From contig DAAP01000048.1 of assembly GCA_001701165.1 (NCBI GenBank), positions 1 to 20,227 of the forward strand: a stretch of 20,227 nt of DNA, read 5' to 3'. The stretch is from Bacteroidales bacterium H4. Its GTDB lineage: Bacteria; Bacteroidota; Bacteroidia; Bacteroidales; Muribaculaceae. Of the stretch, positions 6,682 to 15,185 are shown piece after piece. The translations under genes and the position numbers were made by a program. A model generated the notes under the pieces. The model had not been told where the DNA came from, made no database searches, and saw nothing but the letters and a program-made list of their open reading frames with translations. Numbering within the stretch: position 1 is the stretch's first letter; each line of letters opens with the position of its first letter.

Positions 6682-6716
6682 CAGCGGACACGCTCCGTGA
6701 GGGAACGTGTCCGCTG
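6682..6716 (-). terminator. Terminator of the OmpA-family gene
   Basis: An 11-bp perfect stem (CAGCGGACACG at 6682-6692, CGTGTCCGCTG at 6706-6716) has an inner TCC/GGA extension. On the minus strand it is followed by TGTTTTTAG, a short U-run. It is a good intrinsic terminator located 70 bases past the stop codon. Confidence 0.85.
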
Positions 6717-6751
6717 ATGTTGCGCCGTGATACGGCGTGTTGGCTTGGTTT

Positions 6752-6787
6752 TCTAAGCTCGTGTTTTTCTTTTTAAGCTCTTGTTTT
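6752..6787. repeat. Short imperfect tandem repeat at the end of the OmpA gene
   Basis: TAAGCTCGTGTTTTT (from 6754) recurs at a 20-base offset as TAAGCTCTTGTTTTA (from 6774), with the second copy running into the stop codon at 6786-6788. It is probably a small local duplication in the 3' untranslated region; no function is evident. Confidence 0.4.
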
Positions 6788-7979
6788 AGTTGGCTTTGAA
6801 GATGACGATGCGGTTCCAGTCATTCTGGCCTTTGCCGGTGTAAACCTGTTCGTCGCTGCCGAAGGACTTGGTTGTAAGACGGTCGGAAGCGATGCCGTAT
6901 TCGTTGACGAGCATATCGCAAACGGCTTGTGCACGTTTTTCGGAGAGTTTCTTGTTGAAGTCAGCCGATCCGGTCTTCTTGTCAGCATAGCCTGCGATGA
7001 CAACCTTCTGCTCGGGGTTGGCTTTGAGCCATTCGGCGATGTTGTATACATTGACTTCTTCGGTGGAGGTGATGACTGCCGAGCCGATTTTGAAGCGTAC
7101 GGAGGCCAGTAGGGGGGCAGTTGTTACAACGGGTTGTTGTTCCTTGACTTCGGGGCAGGGGAGTTGAGCCTGAGCAGCTGCGAGGTCGGCGGCGGTGGCA
7201 GCAAGTGCGGAGCGCAGGTCGTTGACTTGGCCGTTGAGGCTGTTGATGTAGTCGGTATAGTCGCAGGGATTGAAGGTGCGGAATTGGCTACCACCGAGGT
7301 TGAAGGTCAGGCCGCCGATAGCGGAGATGTTAACGTCAACGGGTTGACCATAAGAGCAACCATTGAAGTTGTCGCCGTAGAATTGTGCACGGCCTTCGAA
7401 GAAGAGGTCTACATATTTGCACAGACGGAAGCGCAGCTGCAAGCCGGCACTTACGGGCAGTGTCCAGCTCTCGTCTTTGATGGCGTCATTTTCGTTATAG
7501 ATATTGGATGCGGGAGCCTTGATGTCCCATACATATGTGCCACCGAGGCCTACGAAAGGTACGATGGAGAATGTACGGTTAGGGTTGACACCGCCGATGC
7601 TGTTGAACATGTCCCACATGAAGTCGAGGTTGGCGTTCACGCTCTTGGCCTTGGATATTTCGCCGTTGTCCCAGCGCATTGCGCCGCCCAGGAAGCTGAT
7701 ACGCCAGCCCAGGTACGGGGAGAACCATTTGCCGAAACCGAGGTTGTATGCGGCTGTGATTTTGTGCTTGGCATCGGTTCGGGGCAGATAGTTTTCTACG
7801 AAAGGACTTTGTATACCTGCACCGATTTGTATGAACCAGTTGTCACGCGATGTGCTATAGTAGTGTGTCTTGCAGGGTTGATCCAGAGATACTGCTACTT
7901 CTTGTGCCTCTTGTGCGATAGCGGGTACCGCACAGAATGTTGCGCCGACTAATGCGGCTACTAAAGCAATCTTTTTCAT
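6786..7979 (-). CDS. OmpA-family outer membrane protein
   Basis: The 397-residue protein has a signal peptide cleaved after Ala-Ile-Ala (about residue 22), an N-terminal beta-barrel-like region (about 45-235, alternating aromatic strands), a short helical linker (about 245-272), and an OmpA-like peptidoglycan-binding domain (about 290-395). The last contains the motif NxxLSxxRAxxV at 342-353. Asp333 and Arg349 are the likely diaminopimelate contacts. The usual closing NRRVxF is NRIVIF here. The protein likely anchors the outer membrane to peptidoglycan and may form a porin. Unlike the P. gingivalis Omp40/41 type it shows no thrombospondin type-3-like repeats. It is a single-gene unit with its own -7 element (8071-8078) and a strong terminator. 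A second promoter further upstream (8415-8445) could also feed it. Confidence 0.93.
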   Translation of the reverse strand: MKKIALVAALVGATFCAVPAIAQEAQEVAVSLDQPCKTHYYSTSRDNWFIQIGAGIQSPFVENYLPRTDAKHKITAAYNLGFGKWFSPYLGWRISFLGGAMRWDNGEISKAKSVNANLDFMWDMFNSIGGVNPNRTFSIVPFVGLGGTYVWDIKAPASNIYNENDAIKDESWTLPVSAGLQLRFRLCKYVDLFFEGRAQFYGDNFNGCSYGQPVDVNISAIGGLTFNLGGSQFRTFNPCDYTDYINSLNGQVNDLRSALAATAADLAAAQAQLPCPEVKEQQPVVTTAPLLASVRFKIGSAVITSTEEVNVYNIAEWLKANPEQKVVIAGYADKKTGSADFNKKLSEKRAQAVCDMLVNEYGIASDRLTTKSFGSDEQVYTGKGQNDWNRIVIFKAN

Positions 7980-8070
7980 AAAAGTAGAATTAGTTGGTTT
8001 GTATTTAGTGTATTTGTATGTATTCTTGTTGCTTTTTGTTTCTTGATGATGTCGGAATGTCTTTGTGGTG

Positions 8071-8078
8071 CAAACCTA
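8071..8078 (-). promoter_or_regulatory. OmpA-family gene -7 element
   Basis: TAGGTTTG (minus strand) matches TAnnTTTG and is followed by GCACC. It lies about 92 bases before the ATG, with an estimated start near 8064. I see no TTG at the usual -33 spacing. Confidence 0.6.
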
Positions 8079-8231
8079 TGTTTTTTTGCTCTTGGCCGAT
8101 GTCTTTTTAGGATTCGGCTTGGAGGTGTATATATACAACGTTGCGGATCCTCGTTTTGTTTGGTCTTTGGCTAAGTATATTGTTGTGTTAAACAGCTTTT
8201 TTATGCGTCTGTCGTCTGTCGTGAATATTTT

Positions 8232-8408
8232 TTATGTCTTTTTACCCCTCTGTGGGGGTCTGAGGAGAACCCGTTCGGGCTTTGCCGGATGTATGGCGTT
8301 GTTACGCCCATATGGGAGAGTGCGTATGCGGTTTGCTGACCGTTTTTTGCGGCAGCTTTTGTGGCTGAAATACGGCAATATTTGCCTTGGCCGCACATCT
8401 TCCTTATT
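8232..8408 (-). ncRNA. Candidate small structured RNA, class unknown
   Basis: Downstream of a consensus minus-strand promoter the sequence is unusually rich in paired segments. An enclosing helix (8391-8396 with 8326-8331, one G-U) surrounds two hairpins (8374-8386 and 8335-8356), forming a plausible three-way junction. Three more hairpins follow: ATGGCG/CGCCCAT (8293-8311), CCCG/CGGG (8270-8279) and ACCCC/GGGGT (8244-8259). The 3' end is not defined; the last hairpin lacks a U-tract, so the transcript might instead continue as a long OmpA leader. A 65-codon minus-strand frame overlaps it (8201-8398) but has no domain and is probably incidental. The 5' and 3' ends are not complementary, which argues against 6S RNA. 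The strand rests on the promoter only. Confidence 0.45.
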
Positions 8409-8414
8409 TTTCAG

Positions 8415-8445
8415 CAAAAATATAACTTATCGGCGTTTCTACCAA
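8415..8445 (-). promoter_or_regulatory. Promoter upstream of the candidate small RNA
   Basis: TATTTTTG (8422-8415) is preceded by TTG (8445-8443, within TTTGG) at a 20-nt spacing. Both elements match the Bacteroidetes consensus. It lies 436 bases from the nearest downstream gene start, which is why a separate RNA is suspected. Confidence 0.65.
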
Positions 8446-8575
8446 ATTCTTTTGTTAAAAAATGCCTCTAAACTATCATCTTATACCGTGAAAGTGCCAT
8501 TCCGGATTATTTGACCGAATTTTTTCGACTGATGAGACAGGCCGGCGGCTTTTGTGCTTGAAGCGGAATATCGCA

Positions 8576-8629
8576 TTACATACAAAAGACGCCCGGCCTT
8601 TAATGTGTCGAGCGTCTTTTTGTATGTAA
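8576..8629 (-). terminator. secDF terminator
   Basis: A 17-bp stem with a single bulge (TTACATACAAAAGACGC at 8576-8592 and the matching strand at 8612-8629) closes a 19-nt loop. It starts 9 bases past the secDF stop. The stem includes the A/U tracts, so it could work in both directions. Confidence 0.85.
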
Positions 8630-8637
8630 GGATGGAA

Positions 8638-11562
8638 TTATGCGTTCTTGGCGATGGCCTTTGTGTCTGCTTTCTTGTGGTGACGACGGCTGTCGGTGAC
8701 GTAAGCCACGGGAGAGGCCACGAAGATGGTTGCCAAAGTGCCGATGATGACACCGAAGCCCATTGCAAATACGAAGCTGCGGATGCTGTCACCGCCGAGG
8801 ATGAAGATGCAGATAAGTACAAGCAGGGTGGATGCAGAGGTCATGATTGTACGAGCCAAGGTGGAGTTGATAGAGTGGTTGATGGTGTCGAAGAAGTTCC
8901 ACTTGGGATACAACCCGAGGTTCTCACGCACACGGTCGAATACTACCACGGTATCGTTGATTTGGTAGCCAATCACGGTCAGGATGGCGGCTATGAAGGT
9001 TTGGTCTATCTCCATGGCGAAGGGGAATACGCCCCAGAATATGGAGTAGAAGCCGATGATGCTAAATGCGGTGAATGCTACGGCTGCGAGTGCGCCAAGC
9101 GAGAAGGCAACGTTGCGGAAGCGCAGCAGAATGTACAGGAACATTGCTATCAGGGCGAGGGTGACGGCGATGTATGCTTCGGTACGCATGTCGTCGGCCA
9201 CGGTAGGACCTACCTTCTGCGAGGATACAATGCCTTGCGATGCATCGTATGTCGAGAATTCTTTGTCGCTCATGCCCGGACGGAGGTACGGTTTGAGGAC
9301 TTTGAAGAGCTTGCCTGTGATTTCTTCGTCGGTGCCCTTGGCGTCGGAATCAATCTTGTAGTTGGTGGAGATGCGTACCTGGTTGGAGCTTTCGATGGTG
9401 ATGACCGATACGGTGGAGCCGTCGAACTCGGGTGCGAGTTTCTGCTGCAACTCGGTGGTATTTACCGGTTTTTCAAACTTGACGATATAGTTGCGGCCGC
9501 CGGAGAAGTCGATGCCTTGATTGAGTCCTTTGAGGCACAGCGAGGCAACGAATACGACGATGATAGCTATGGTGACACCGAAAGCGGCTTTGCGCTTGCC
9601 CATGAAGTTTATTTTAGTGTCATGGAACAATTTGCGCGACAGCGCGGTGGTGAAGGTCATCTTGTTCATGGCCTTGGTCTTGGCCACCCAAAGGAAGAAT
9701 ACTCGGCTGAGGTATACTGCCGTGAAGAACGAGCAGATGAGACCGATGATGAGGGTGGTGGCGAAGCCCTTGATGGGGCCTGTACCGAAGTACAGCAGGA
9801 TGATGCCGGTGATGATGGATGTCAAGTTGCCGTCAAAGATAGCGCTGAAGGCGTTGGAGTAGCCGTCGGCGATGGCGGTGCGGCTGTTCTTGCCGGCGCG
9901 AAGTTCTTCTTTGGCGCGTTCAAATATAAGTACGTTGGCATCGACGGCCATACCGAGTGACAGCACGATACCGGCTATACCGGAGAGCGTAAGCACTGCC
10001 TGGAAGGAAGCAAGGATGCCGAGCGTGAAGAAGAGGTTGAATATCAAGCATAGGTTGGCGATGATGCCGGGGATGAAGCCGTAGAATGCAATCATGAAAA
10101 TCATGAGGCATACGAGGGCGACAACGAAGGACATCATACCGTCTTGGATGGCCTGCTTGCCCAGGGACGGGCCGATGACCATGTCGGAGATGATATTGAC
10201 TTTGGCTTTCATCTTGCCGGCCTTGAGGACGTTGGCAAGGTCTTTGGCTTCTTCGACGGTGAAGTTGCCGGTGATTGAGGAGCGTCCGCCATCGATAGCG
10301 GTGTTGACTGTGGGTGCGGAGTATACCTGGCCGTCGAGGACGATGGCGATGGATTTGCCGATATTGGCACCGGTGATACGCGACCATTCGCGTGCGCCTT
10401 CGGAGTTCATGGTCATGGAAACTTCCTGACCGCGGAAGCTCTGTGCATCAAAATCTGCGGAGGCGTCCTTGACTACTTCGCCGTCCAGAGCCGGTCCGCC
10501 ATTCTGTGTCTTGAGGGCATAGAGTGCATAGCCAATCTTGACTTCTTCGGTTTTGTCACCTTTCTTTACTTGCTGCGTCTCGGGTTTAACGCCCCATCCG
10601 AATTTGAGGTCGTTGGGGAGCTTATTGGCGTAGCGAGCGAGTGTTGCATCGATGGCTTTAACTTCTTTGTCTGTGGGAGCGTAGGCCAGGATGGGGTAGT
10701 TGGGGTTAATCATACCCTGGCTTGCGGCAAGTACTTGTGCGAGTGTTGCGGCGTCTTCGATGCTGTCCTTGATGGCGGCTTGTGCAACGGCGTTGATGTC
10801 GGCAGCGACTTCGCCGGCAGTATATGTGAGGTAGAACTCAAGGTTGGCCGAGCGTTGGAGCAGTTCGCGTACGCGTTCGTGGTCCTTGACGCCGGGGAGC
10901 TCGAGCAGGATTTGTCCGTCTTTGCCTTCAAGTACTTGGATGTTGGGCGATACAACGCCGAACTGGTCGATACGCTTGCGCAGGGTTTGCGTGGCCGAGG
11001 TGTTGACCATGTCGCGTATTTCGGCGCGTAGTTGCGAGCGTGCCACGTCCGGCTTGTTTTCTTTGACTACAGGGCTGAAAACTACTGTCAAGTCGGCGTT
11101 GGGGCAGACTTTGGCGTATTCTGCGAGGAAGTGCTGTAGGTAGTCGGCGTTGGGCTCTTTGTCCATAAATGCCGAGGTTGCCGTAAGGGCTTTCTCAAAG
11201 TTTGAGTCGTTCTTGACGTTGGCCAGTTGGCGCATCATATCGGGCATGTCGACCTGTAAGGTGACGTTCATGCCGCCTTTGAGGTCAAGGCCGAGATTGA
11301 CGCCCCATTTGCGTACTTCGTCGAGTGTGTAGCCTAAGTAAACTTTTTGTTGGCCGATGCTGTCCATGTAGTGTTTGTAAGCATCGTTGTAGGCTTGGTC
11401 TTGGTTTTCCTTGCCTTGGGACTGGACGTGCGCATAATCCGTCGCTGCGGTCTCGTAGTTAGAGTTTACGATCGTAAACGACAGGTAAAACGCGCATACC
11501 AGGATGAGCAGCACCGCAATCACCGAAGATAGGAGCGCGGCCAATTTTCCTTTGTTCTGCAT
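8638..11562 (-). CDS. secDF: Protein translocase subunit SecDF (fused SecD and SecF)
   Basis: This is the proton-driven accessory of the Sec translocon that pulls exported proteins through the inner membrane. The 974-residue product joins SecD and SecF in one chain, as is usual in Bacteroidetes. Visible are the first membrane segment (about 8-32), the SecD motif GLDLKGG at 91-97, a large periplasmic region, the SecD membrane block with GMAVDANVLIFER near 530-545, the SecF motif GIDFSGG near 680, and the SecF membrane block with NDTVVVFDRVREN near 870, followed by the final helices and a basic C-tail. Periplasmic P1 is long. The gene stands alone between its own -7 element and a strong terminator. 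Confidence 0.98.
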   Translation of the reverse strand: MQNKGKLAALLSSVIAVLLILVCAFYLSFTIVNSNYETAATDYAHVQSQGKENQDQAYNDAYKHYMDSIGQQKVYLGYTLDEVRKWGVNLGLDLKGGMNVTLQVDMPDMMRQLANVKNDSNFEKALTATSAFMDKEPNADYLQHFLAEYAKVCPNADLTVVFSPVVKENKPDVARSQLRAEIRDMVNTSATQTLRKRIDQFGVVSPNIQVLEGKDGQILLELPGVKDHERVRELLQRSANLEFYLTYTAGEVAADINAVAQAAIKDSIEDAATLAQVLAASQGMINPNYPILAYAPTDKEVKAIDATLARYANKLPNDLKFGWGVKPETQQVKKGDKTEEVKIGYALYALKTQNGGPALDGEVVKDASADFDAQSFRGQEVSMTMNSEGAREWSRITGANIGKSIAIVLDGQVYSAPTVNTAIDGGRSSITGNFTVEEAKDLANVLKAGKMKAKVNIISDMVIGPSLGKQAIQDGMMSFVVALVCLMIFMIAFYGFIPGIIANLCLIFNLFFTLGILASFQAVLTLSGIAGIVLSLGMAVDANVLIFERAKEELRAGKNSRTAIADGYSNAFSAIFDGNLTSIITGIILLYFGTGPIKGFATTLIIGLICSFFTAVYLSRVFFLWVAKTKAMNKMTFTTALSRKLFHDTKINFMGKRKAAFGVTIAIIVVFVASLCLKGLNQGIDFSGGRNYIVKFEKPVNTTELQQKLAPEFDGSTVSVITIESSNQVRISTNYKIDSDAKGTDEEITGKLFKVLKPYLRPGMSDKEFSTYDASQGIVSSQKVGPTVADDMRTEAYIAVTLALIAMFLYILLRFRNVAFSLGALAAVAFTAFSIIGFYSIFWGVFPFAMEIDQTFIAAILTVIGYQINDTVVVFDRVRENLGLYPKWNFFDTINHSINSTLARTIMTSASTLLVLICIFILGGDSIRSFVFAMGFGVIIGTLATIFVASPVAYVTDSRRHHKKADTKAIAKNA

Positions 11563-11618
11563 GTTTTAGAATTATGTTAGTTTTGAATTAATTATTTTCT
11601 ACATAAAATTTCAGTCTG

Positions 11619-11626
11619 CAAATATA
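11619..11626 (-). promoter_or_regulatory. secDF -7 element
   Basis: TATATTTG (minus strand) matches TAnnTTTG, about 57 bases before the secDF ATG. No clear TTG lies at -33. It separates secDF from the SPFH gene upstream. Confidence 0.6.
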
Positions 11627-11718
11627 CGACAAAATCTTGTAAGTGCCATCGGGTGGGGTGAAAATTGTTTGTTTAGGCGTTTGTTTGTGCGTTTTGGAGT
11701 CTCTGAAACGGTCTTGTG

Positions 11719-12696
11719 TCAGCTTTTGAATACGTCTTTGATGGCGCCTATGGAAGAAAGCACGCCGGTGGCTTCGTAGGGAATGTAGACGGTCTTGGTG
11801 TCTTTGCCGGCAGTCATTGTGCGCAAAGTTTCGATGTATTTGACTGCGAGCATGTATGTGGCGGGGTCGGTTTGTGTCGAGCTGATGGCTTGTGCGACGC
11901 AGCGTATGGCTTCGGCTTCGCCTTGAGCCTGAAGGATTTTGGCTTGCGACTCGCCTTCGGCTCGTAGTATCTCGGAGCGTTTGACGGCCTCGGCGGCGTT
12001 GATGCGTGATTCGCGTTCGCCTTCGGAGCGGAGTATCAACGACTTCTTTTCGCCTTCGGCGTTCAGGATTTCGGCACGGCGGTTGCGCTCGGCTTGCATC
12101 TGTTTCTCCATGGCTTCGCGCACGCTTTCGGGGGGTGTAATGTCTTGCAGCTCGACGCGGTTGACTTTTACGCCCCATTTATTTGTGGCTTCATCGAGTA
12201 TCGTTTGCAGGCGGCTGTTGATGGTGTCGCGGCTTGTAAGTGTCTCGTCCAGTTCGAGTTCGCCGATGACGTTGCGCAGTGAGGTCTGGGTAAGTTTCTC
12301 GATGGCGTTGGGAAGGTTGTCGATTTCGTATACCGATTTCTTGGGGTCGACAATTTGGAAGTATAATAGAGCGTTGATTTCGGTGGTGACGTTGTCCTTG
12401 GTGATGACTTGCTGTGAGGGGAAGTCGTAGACTTGTTCGCGCAGGTCTATGGAGCTGGTGGCGGTCATTCGGACGATAGTACGGCCGCCATAGGCGCTTT
12501 CGACGCGGCGGGTGTATATTACCTTGGGCTTGTCTATGAAGGGCCAGATGATGTTAAGACCGGGAGGAAGGACGCTGTGAAAGCGGCCGAGACGTTCGAT
12601 GACACGTGTTTCGGACTGTGGTACGACTTTTACGCCGGCGAGTACCACGATGATGGCGATAAGAATGGCGAGTGCCAAAAAGATGATTGATTCCAT
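11719..12696 (-). CDS. SPFH/band 7 membrane protein (paraslipin, QmcA-like)
   Basis: The 325-residue protein has one N-terminal membrane segment (about 3-23) followed by an SPFH domain (about 25-185; VVPQSETRVIERLGRFH and PPGLNIIWPFIDK are typical). A long Glu/Ala/Arg-rich coiled coil (about 185-265) and a short C-terminal tail complete it. Proteins of this group form large oligomeric membrane cages or microdomains, and bacterial members are almost always encoded beside an NfeD protein, as here (41-base gap). The role is likely membrane organisation or quality control. It is the last gene of the TPR/barrel/NfeD run; I see no promoter element between these genes. The choice of paraslipin over HflK/HflC rests on the NfeD neighbour and single-gene arrangement. 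Confidence 0.93.
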   Translation of the reverse strand: MESIIFLALAILIAIIVVLAGVKVVPQSETRVIERLGRFHSVLPPGLNIIWPFIDKPKVIYTRRVESAYGGRTIVRMTATSSIDLREQVYDFPSQQVITKDNVTTEINALLYFQIVDPKKSVYEIDNLPNAIEKLTQTSLRNVIGELELDETLTSRDTINSRLQTILDEATNKWGVKVNRVELQDITPPESVREAMEKQMQAERNRRAEILNAEGEKKSLILRSEGERESRINAAEAVKRSEILRAEGESQAKILQAQGEAEAIRCVAQAISSTQTDPATYMLAVKYIETLRTMTAGKDTKTVYIPYEATGVLSSIGAIKDVFKS

Positions 12697-12737
12697 GTTT
12701 TTTTTGAGATGGTTAAGGGTGTGTAAATGTCTTTATG

Positions 12738-13208
12738 TTAGTTTTTTTCGGTGGGTATGTCGGCGCACTTGACAGTTAGGATGATGCTGTCATAGCGGAT
12801 GACGCGGACGGGTGTACCGGTTTCGATCGGACTGCCGTCTTCGGACACGGCTTGCCAGCTGTCGCCGTCTATGCGTACCCTTCCCGGGTTGTCTGCTCCG
12901 CCTATACGCTCGGACACGGTACAGGTGCGGCCTATCAGAGCGTCCATGTTACTTGGATCGGCGCGGTGGTGTCGCATCAGTCCGTAGTGTTGTAGCAGTG
13001 GCTTCCCGGCTACGAAGGTGACTATGGTGCCTATGGCGGCCAGCAGCAGTTGCATTTGCAGTCCGCCATCGCAGATGGCGCAGATCATTGCGGCCAGGCA
13101 TCCGCCCACGAGGCATAGCGCAGCATAGGTTGTGGTCAGCAGCTCGATGATTACGAGGATGGCTGCGGCTATGAGCCATATCAGCCATGCGGATAGTATC
13201 GATTCCAT
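12738..13208 (-). CDS. NfeD-like membrane protein (short form, no protease domain)
   Basis: The 156-residue product has three closely spaced hydrophobic segments (about 8-30, 30-50 and 54-72) and a C-terminal soluble domain (about 88-150) with the beta-rich OB-fold pattern of NfeD (IGRTCTVSERIG, GRVRIDGDSWQAV, GTPVRVIRYDSIILTV). It lacks the ClpP-like protease domain of long NfeD proteins. It is the expected partner of the paraslipin encoded next, modulating the SPFH assembly. The 112-base gap before it contains no consensus promoter. NfeD and the paraslipin gene both begin with Met-Glu-Ser-Ile. Confidence 0.9.
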   Translation of the reverse strand: MESILSAWLIWLIAAAILVIIELLTTTYAALCLVGGCLAAMICAICDGGLQMQLLLAAIGTIVTFVAGKPLLQHYGLMRHHRADPSNMDALIGRTCTVSERIGGADNPGRVRIDGDSWQAVSEDGSPIETGTPVRVIRYDSIILTVKCADIPTEKN

Positions 13209-13320
13209 ATCTGTTTGATATTAGAGTTTTTTTAGCGTGAGTGTGGGCTTGGGATCGGATTGTGGTACCTGGCGTTCTGGGCTTCGGGGGCTTCTTGTGG
13301 CTGTCTGTACTGTCCGGCTG

Positions 13321-15117
13321 TCAGAATTGGTACGAAACCCCAAGAGTTCCGCCAAGGCGTGCCGAAGCTACGCCGGGAATTATATAATAGCGACGGCACA
13401 AGATGTTGGTCAGCATGACGTGGGCACTGAGCCTTTCGCTGAATTGCCATGCTGCCGAGGCGCTTATGTCGTTGATATTGCCGAGGTTGATGATGTTCTT
13501 GTGGTATAGGAAGCCCATGGTCAGGAAAGAAGCGCTGCCCAGCTCGTAGGCGCGGCGTTTGGTGCGCAGGTTCCAGTCCACGGATAATGTCAGGGGCTTG
13601 AGCGGCCGAAGGGCTATGCCGACGTTGGTCTGCCAGCGTGCGCGGTCGCGCCACAGGTAGTATCCGCCGTCATCACCGTCCTCCGACTGGGTGGCTCCTT
13701 CGACGGATGCGTGTGCCGAGAACCATTTCAAGGCGTCCCAGGCCAGGGCGGCACGATAGTGTATTCCGGCAACCTTGGTCATTTCGTAGCAGTTGGCGCC
13801 GTTAGCCATGGCGGGCATCAGCCATTCGTTGGCCGAGGCGCCGCCGAGTTCCAGGGCGATGGAGAAGCCGCTGAATGGTCCCATATTTATGCCGGCATCT
13901 ACGGTGACGGGTATTGATGACATGTCATATCCGTACGCGCCGGACATGTAGGGCGTGTATGCGTAGAGGTCTTCGAGGGTATTGAGCACTTTTCCGCCGC
14001 CGACGCGAGCCCAAAGTGCTACGCGCGAGGATATTTGCCAATTAAGGCGTATGTCAGGGGCCGCATAGAATTTTTTGGAAAATCCGCCGCGGCTTAGGTC
14101 GAGACGTACGCCGAATATGCCGGTGAATGAGCCGCTGCGCACTTCTGCCGAAGGCGTGAAGGTGTACAGCGCGTTGGTGTGGTAGTCGTAGTGCGCGTAT
14201 CCGAAGAGCGCATCGTCCGATACTCCGTTGTCAGCAGCATATGCGTATAGGCTTGCGGCGGCAGGGCTGTGGTGCTGCCAGGTGGCGGCAGCCCGTAGGC
14301 GCAATAGCCACTTGCCGGATGTGACCGCGATGTTGCCGTGGATGTTGTACAGTGCTTCGGACATGGGGTCTTCGGGAATGAGTGTGCCTGAAGACGTCCC
14401 GGTGTTGTATATGTCCTTGGTGAATCCGAAGTACCGGACCGAGGCGCCTGCATCGGCGGCGAGGGAGCCGCGGTGCGACCAGTCGGCGGCGAAGTGTGCG
14501 CGGTTGGTGTTTTGCTTGAAGGTATTTGCCGGGCCATGTGCGTATTCGGGCATCTGTGTGCTTCCGAAGGCGTATTCGACGGATGCGGCAAGCGTATTGT
14601 GACGATCGAGGCGATGGAGTGCTTCGGCGCCTATGCGCAATTCTTGGTGCGAGTAGTCTGTTTGGGCGCTATGGCCGTTATCGGCATCACGGTAGCCGTG
14701 GTATTTATTGGCCAGATAGTCGGCGAAGGCGCTGACGCGGCTGTTTCGCGTATTAATAAAGGTGTATCCCAGGGATGCGGCGGCGTTGGCGGCCGGCAGG
14801 TATCCCAGATTGGCATATCCGCGGAACGGGCTGACATACAATGTATCGCCCCATGCGGCGGGTTCGAGCATAGTCAGCGAAGCGTCAAGACGTGCCAGGG
14901 CCGAGTATGGTGCGGCGGACAGTCGCGGAGTGGTTACCGTAGGTGCCAACGCTACCGGAGAGACGCCCGAGGGACGCACGGCCGGGCGGTATTCGGGCTC
15001 AATTTGGCGTTCGACAACGATTTGAGTGGACATATTCTGCGCCGAGGCGGCGATGACGGTAATGGCTGCCGCCATCAGGGTGGCGCGGCGCGGCTGTATG
15101 TGCTGTAAGAGAGTCAT
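13321..15117 (-). CDS. Outer-membrane beta-barrel protein, TonB-receptor-like barrel without plug
   Basis: The 598-residue protein has a signal peptide ending Ala-Ser-Ala (about residue 26). A Pro-rich segment (about 27-70, with ERQIEPEYRPAVRPSGVSP) follows. The remainder alternates aromatic and polar residues in amphipathic strands, closing with GVSYQF; the terminal Phe is a typical Bam recognition signal. No plug domain, TonB box or carboxypeptidase-like domain is visible, so ligand transport by TonB is not supported. It follows the TPR gene by 68 bases with no promoter between them, suggesting a joint envelope function. The Pro-rich N-terminus could reach a periplasmic partner such as that TPR protein. 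Precise function is unknown. Confidence 0.8.
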   Translation of the reverse strand: MTLLQHIQPRRATLMAAAITVIAASAQNMSTQIVVERQIEPEYRPAVRPSGVSPVALAPTVTTPRLSAAPYSALARLDASLTMLEPAAWGDTLYVSPFRGYANLGYLPAANAAASLGYTFINTRNSRVSAFADYLANKYHGYRDADNGHSAQTDYSHQELRIGAEALHRLDRHNTLAASVEYAFGSTQMPEYAHGPANTFKQNTNRAHFAADWSHRGSLAADAGASVRYFGFTKDIYNTGTSSGTLIPEDPMSEALYNIHGNIAVTSGKWLLRLRAAATWQHHSPAAASLYAYAADNGVSDDALFGYAHYDYHTNALYTFTPSAEVRSGSFTGIFGVRLDLSRGGFSKKFYAAPDIRLNWQISSRVALWARVGGGKVLNTLEDLYAYTPYMSGAYGYDMSSIPVTVDAGINMGPFSGFSIALELGGASANEWLMPAMANGANCYEMTKVAGIHYRAALAWDALKWFSAHASVEGATQSEDGDDGGYYLWRDRARWQTNVGIALRPLKPLTLSVDWNLRTKRRAYELGSASFLTMGFLYHKNIINLGNINDISASAAWQFSERLSAHVMLTNILCRRYYIIPGVASARLGGTLGVSYQF

Positions 15118-15185
15118 GTATATTATATAATGTATGGACGTATGAGTTTTGCGGAATGGCTTCGGCCGTGATATCGGTTTTGGTG

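Larger units (their letters stand above)
7980..8637. other. 658-base intergenic region between ompA-like gene and secDF
   Basis: No convincing protein gene lies here. From low to high coordinates it holds the OmpA leader and -7 element (8071-8078), AT-rich DNA with a 7-bp tandem repeat CGTCTGT (from 8206), a hairpin-rich stretch (8232-8408) downstream of a well-formed minus-strand promoter (8415-8445), unassigned AT-rich sequence (8450-8575), and the secDF terminator (8576-8629). Plus-strand frames in this region lack a promoter and look like chance. Confidence 0.7.

Noticed and set aside
6614..6691. Upstream start at 6691 for the FMN-binding/NosR-like protein (648 aa).
   Set aside because: A consensus promoter at 6639-6668 lies within this extension, so the mRNA would start after that ATG; the 6613 start gives a normal N-terminus before the first membrane segment.
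8201..8417. Two overlapping minus-strand frames of 61 and 65 codons in the candidate RNA.
   Set aside because: Both cover the same hairpins in different frames, show no domain or signal, and are most simply by-products of a GC-rich structured stretch.
8065..8514. A 149-codon plus-strand frame in the gap before secDF.
   Set aside because: No plus-strand promoter, composition Phe/Leu/Arg-biased like AT-rich noncoding DNA, and it overlaps minus-strand promoters and hairpins; all other genes are on the minus strand.
8528..8570. CTGATGAG on the plus strand, recalling a hammerhead ribozyme core.
   Set aside because: The required GAAA after stem II is absent (GAAG instead), and neither stem II nor stem III can be formed convincingly.
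8554..9960. A 468-codon plus-strand frame opposite secDF.
   Set aside because: It mirrors the strong codon pattern of secDF, has a Gly/Asp/Glu/Val/Tyr-rich composition typical of antisense frames, and contains no recognisable domain.
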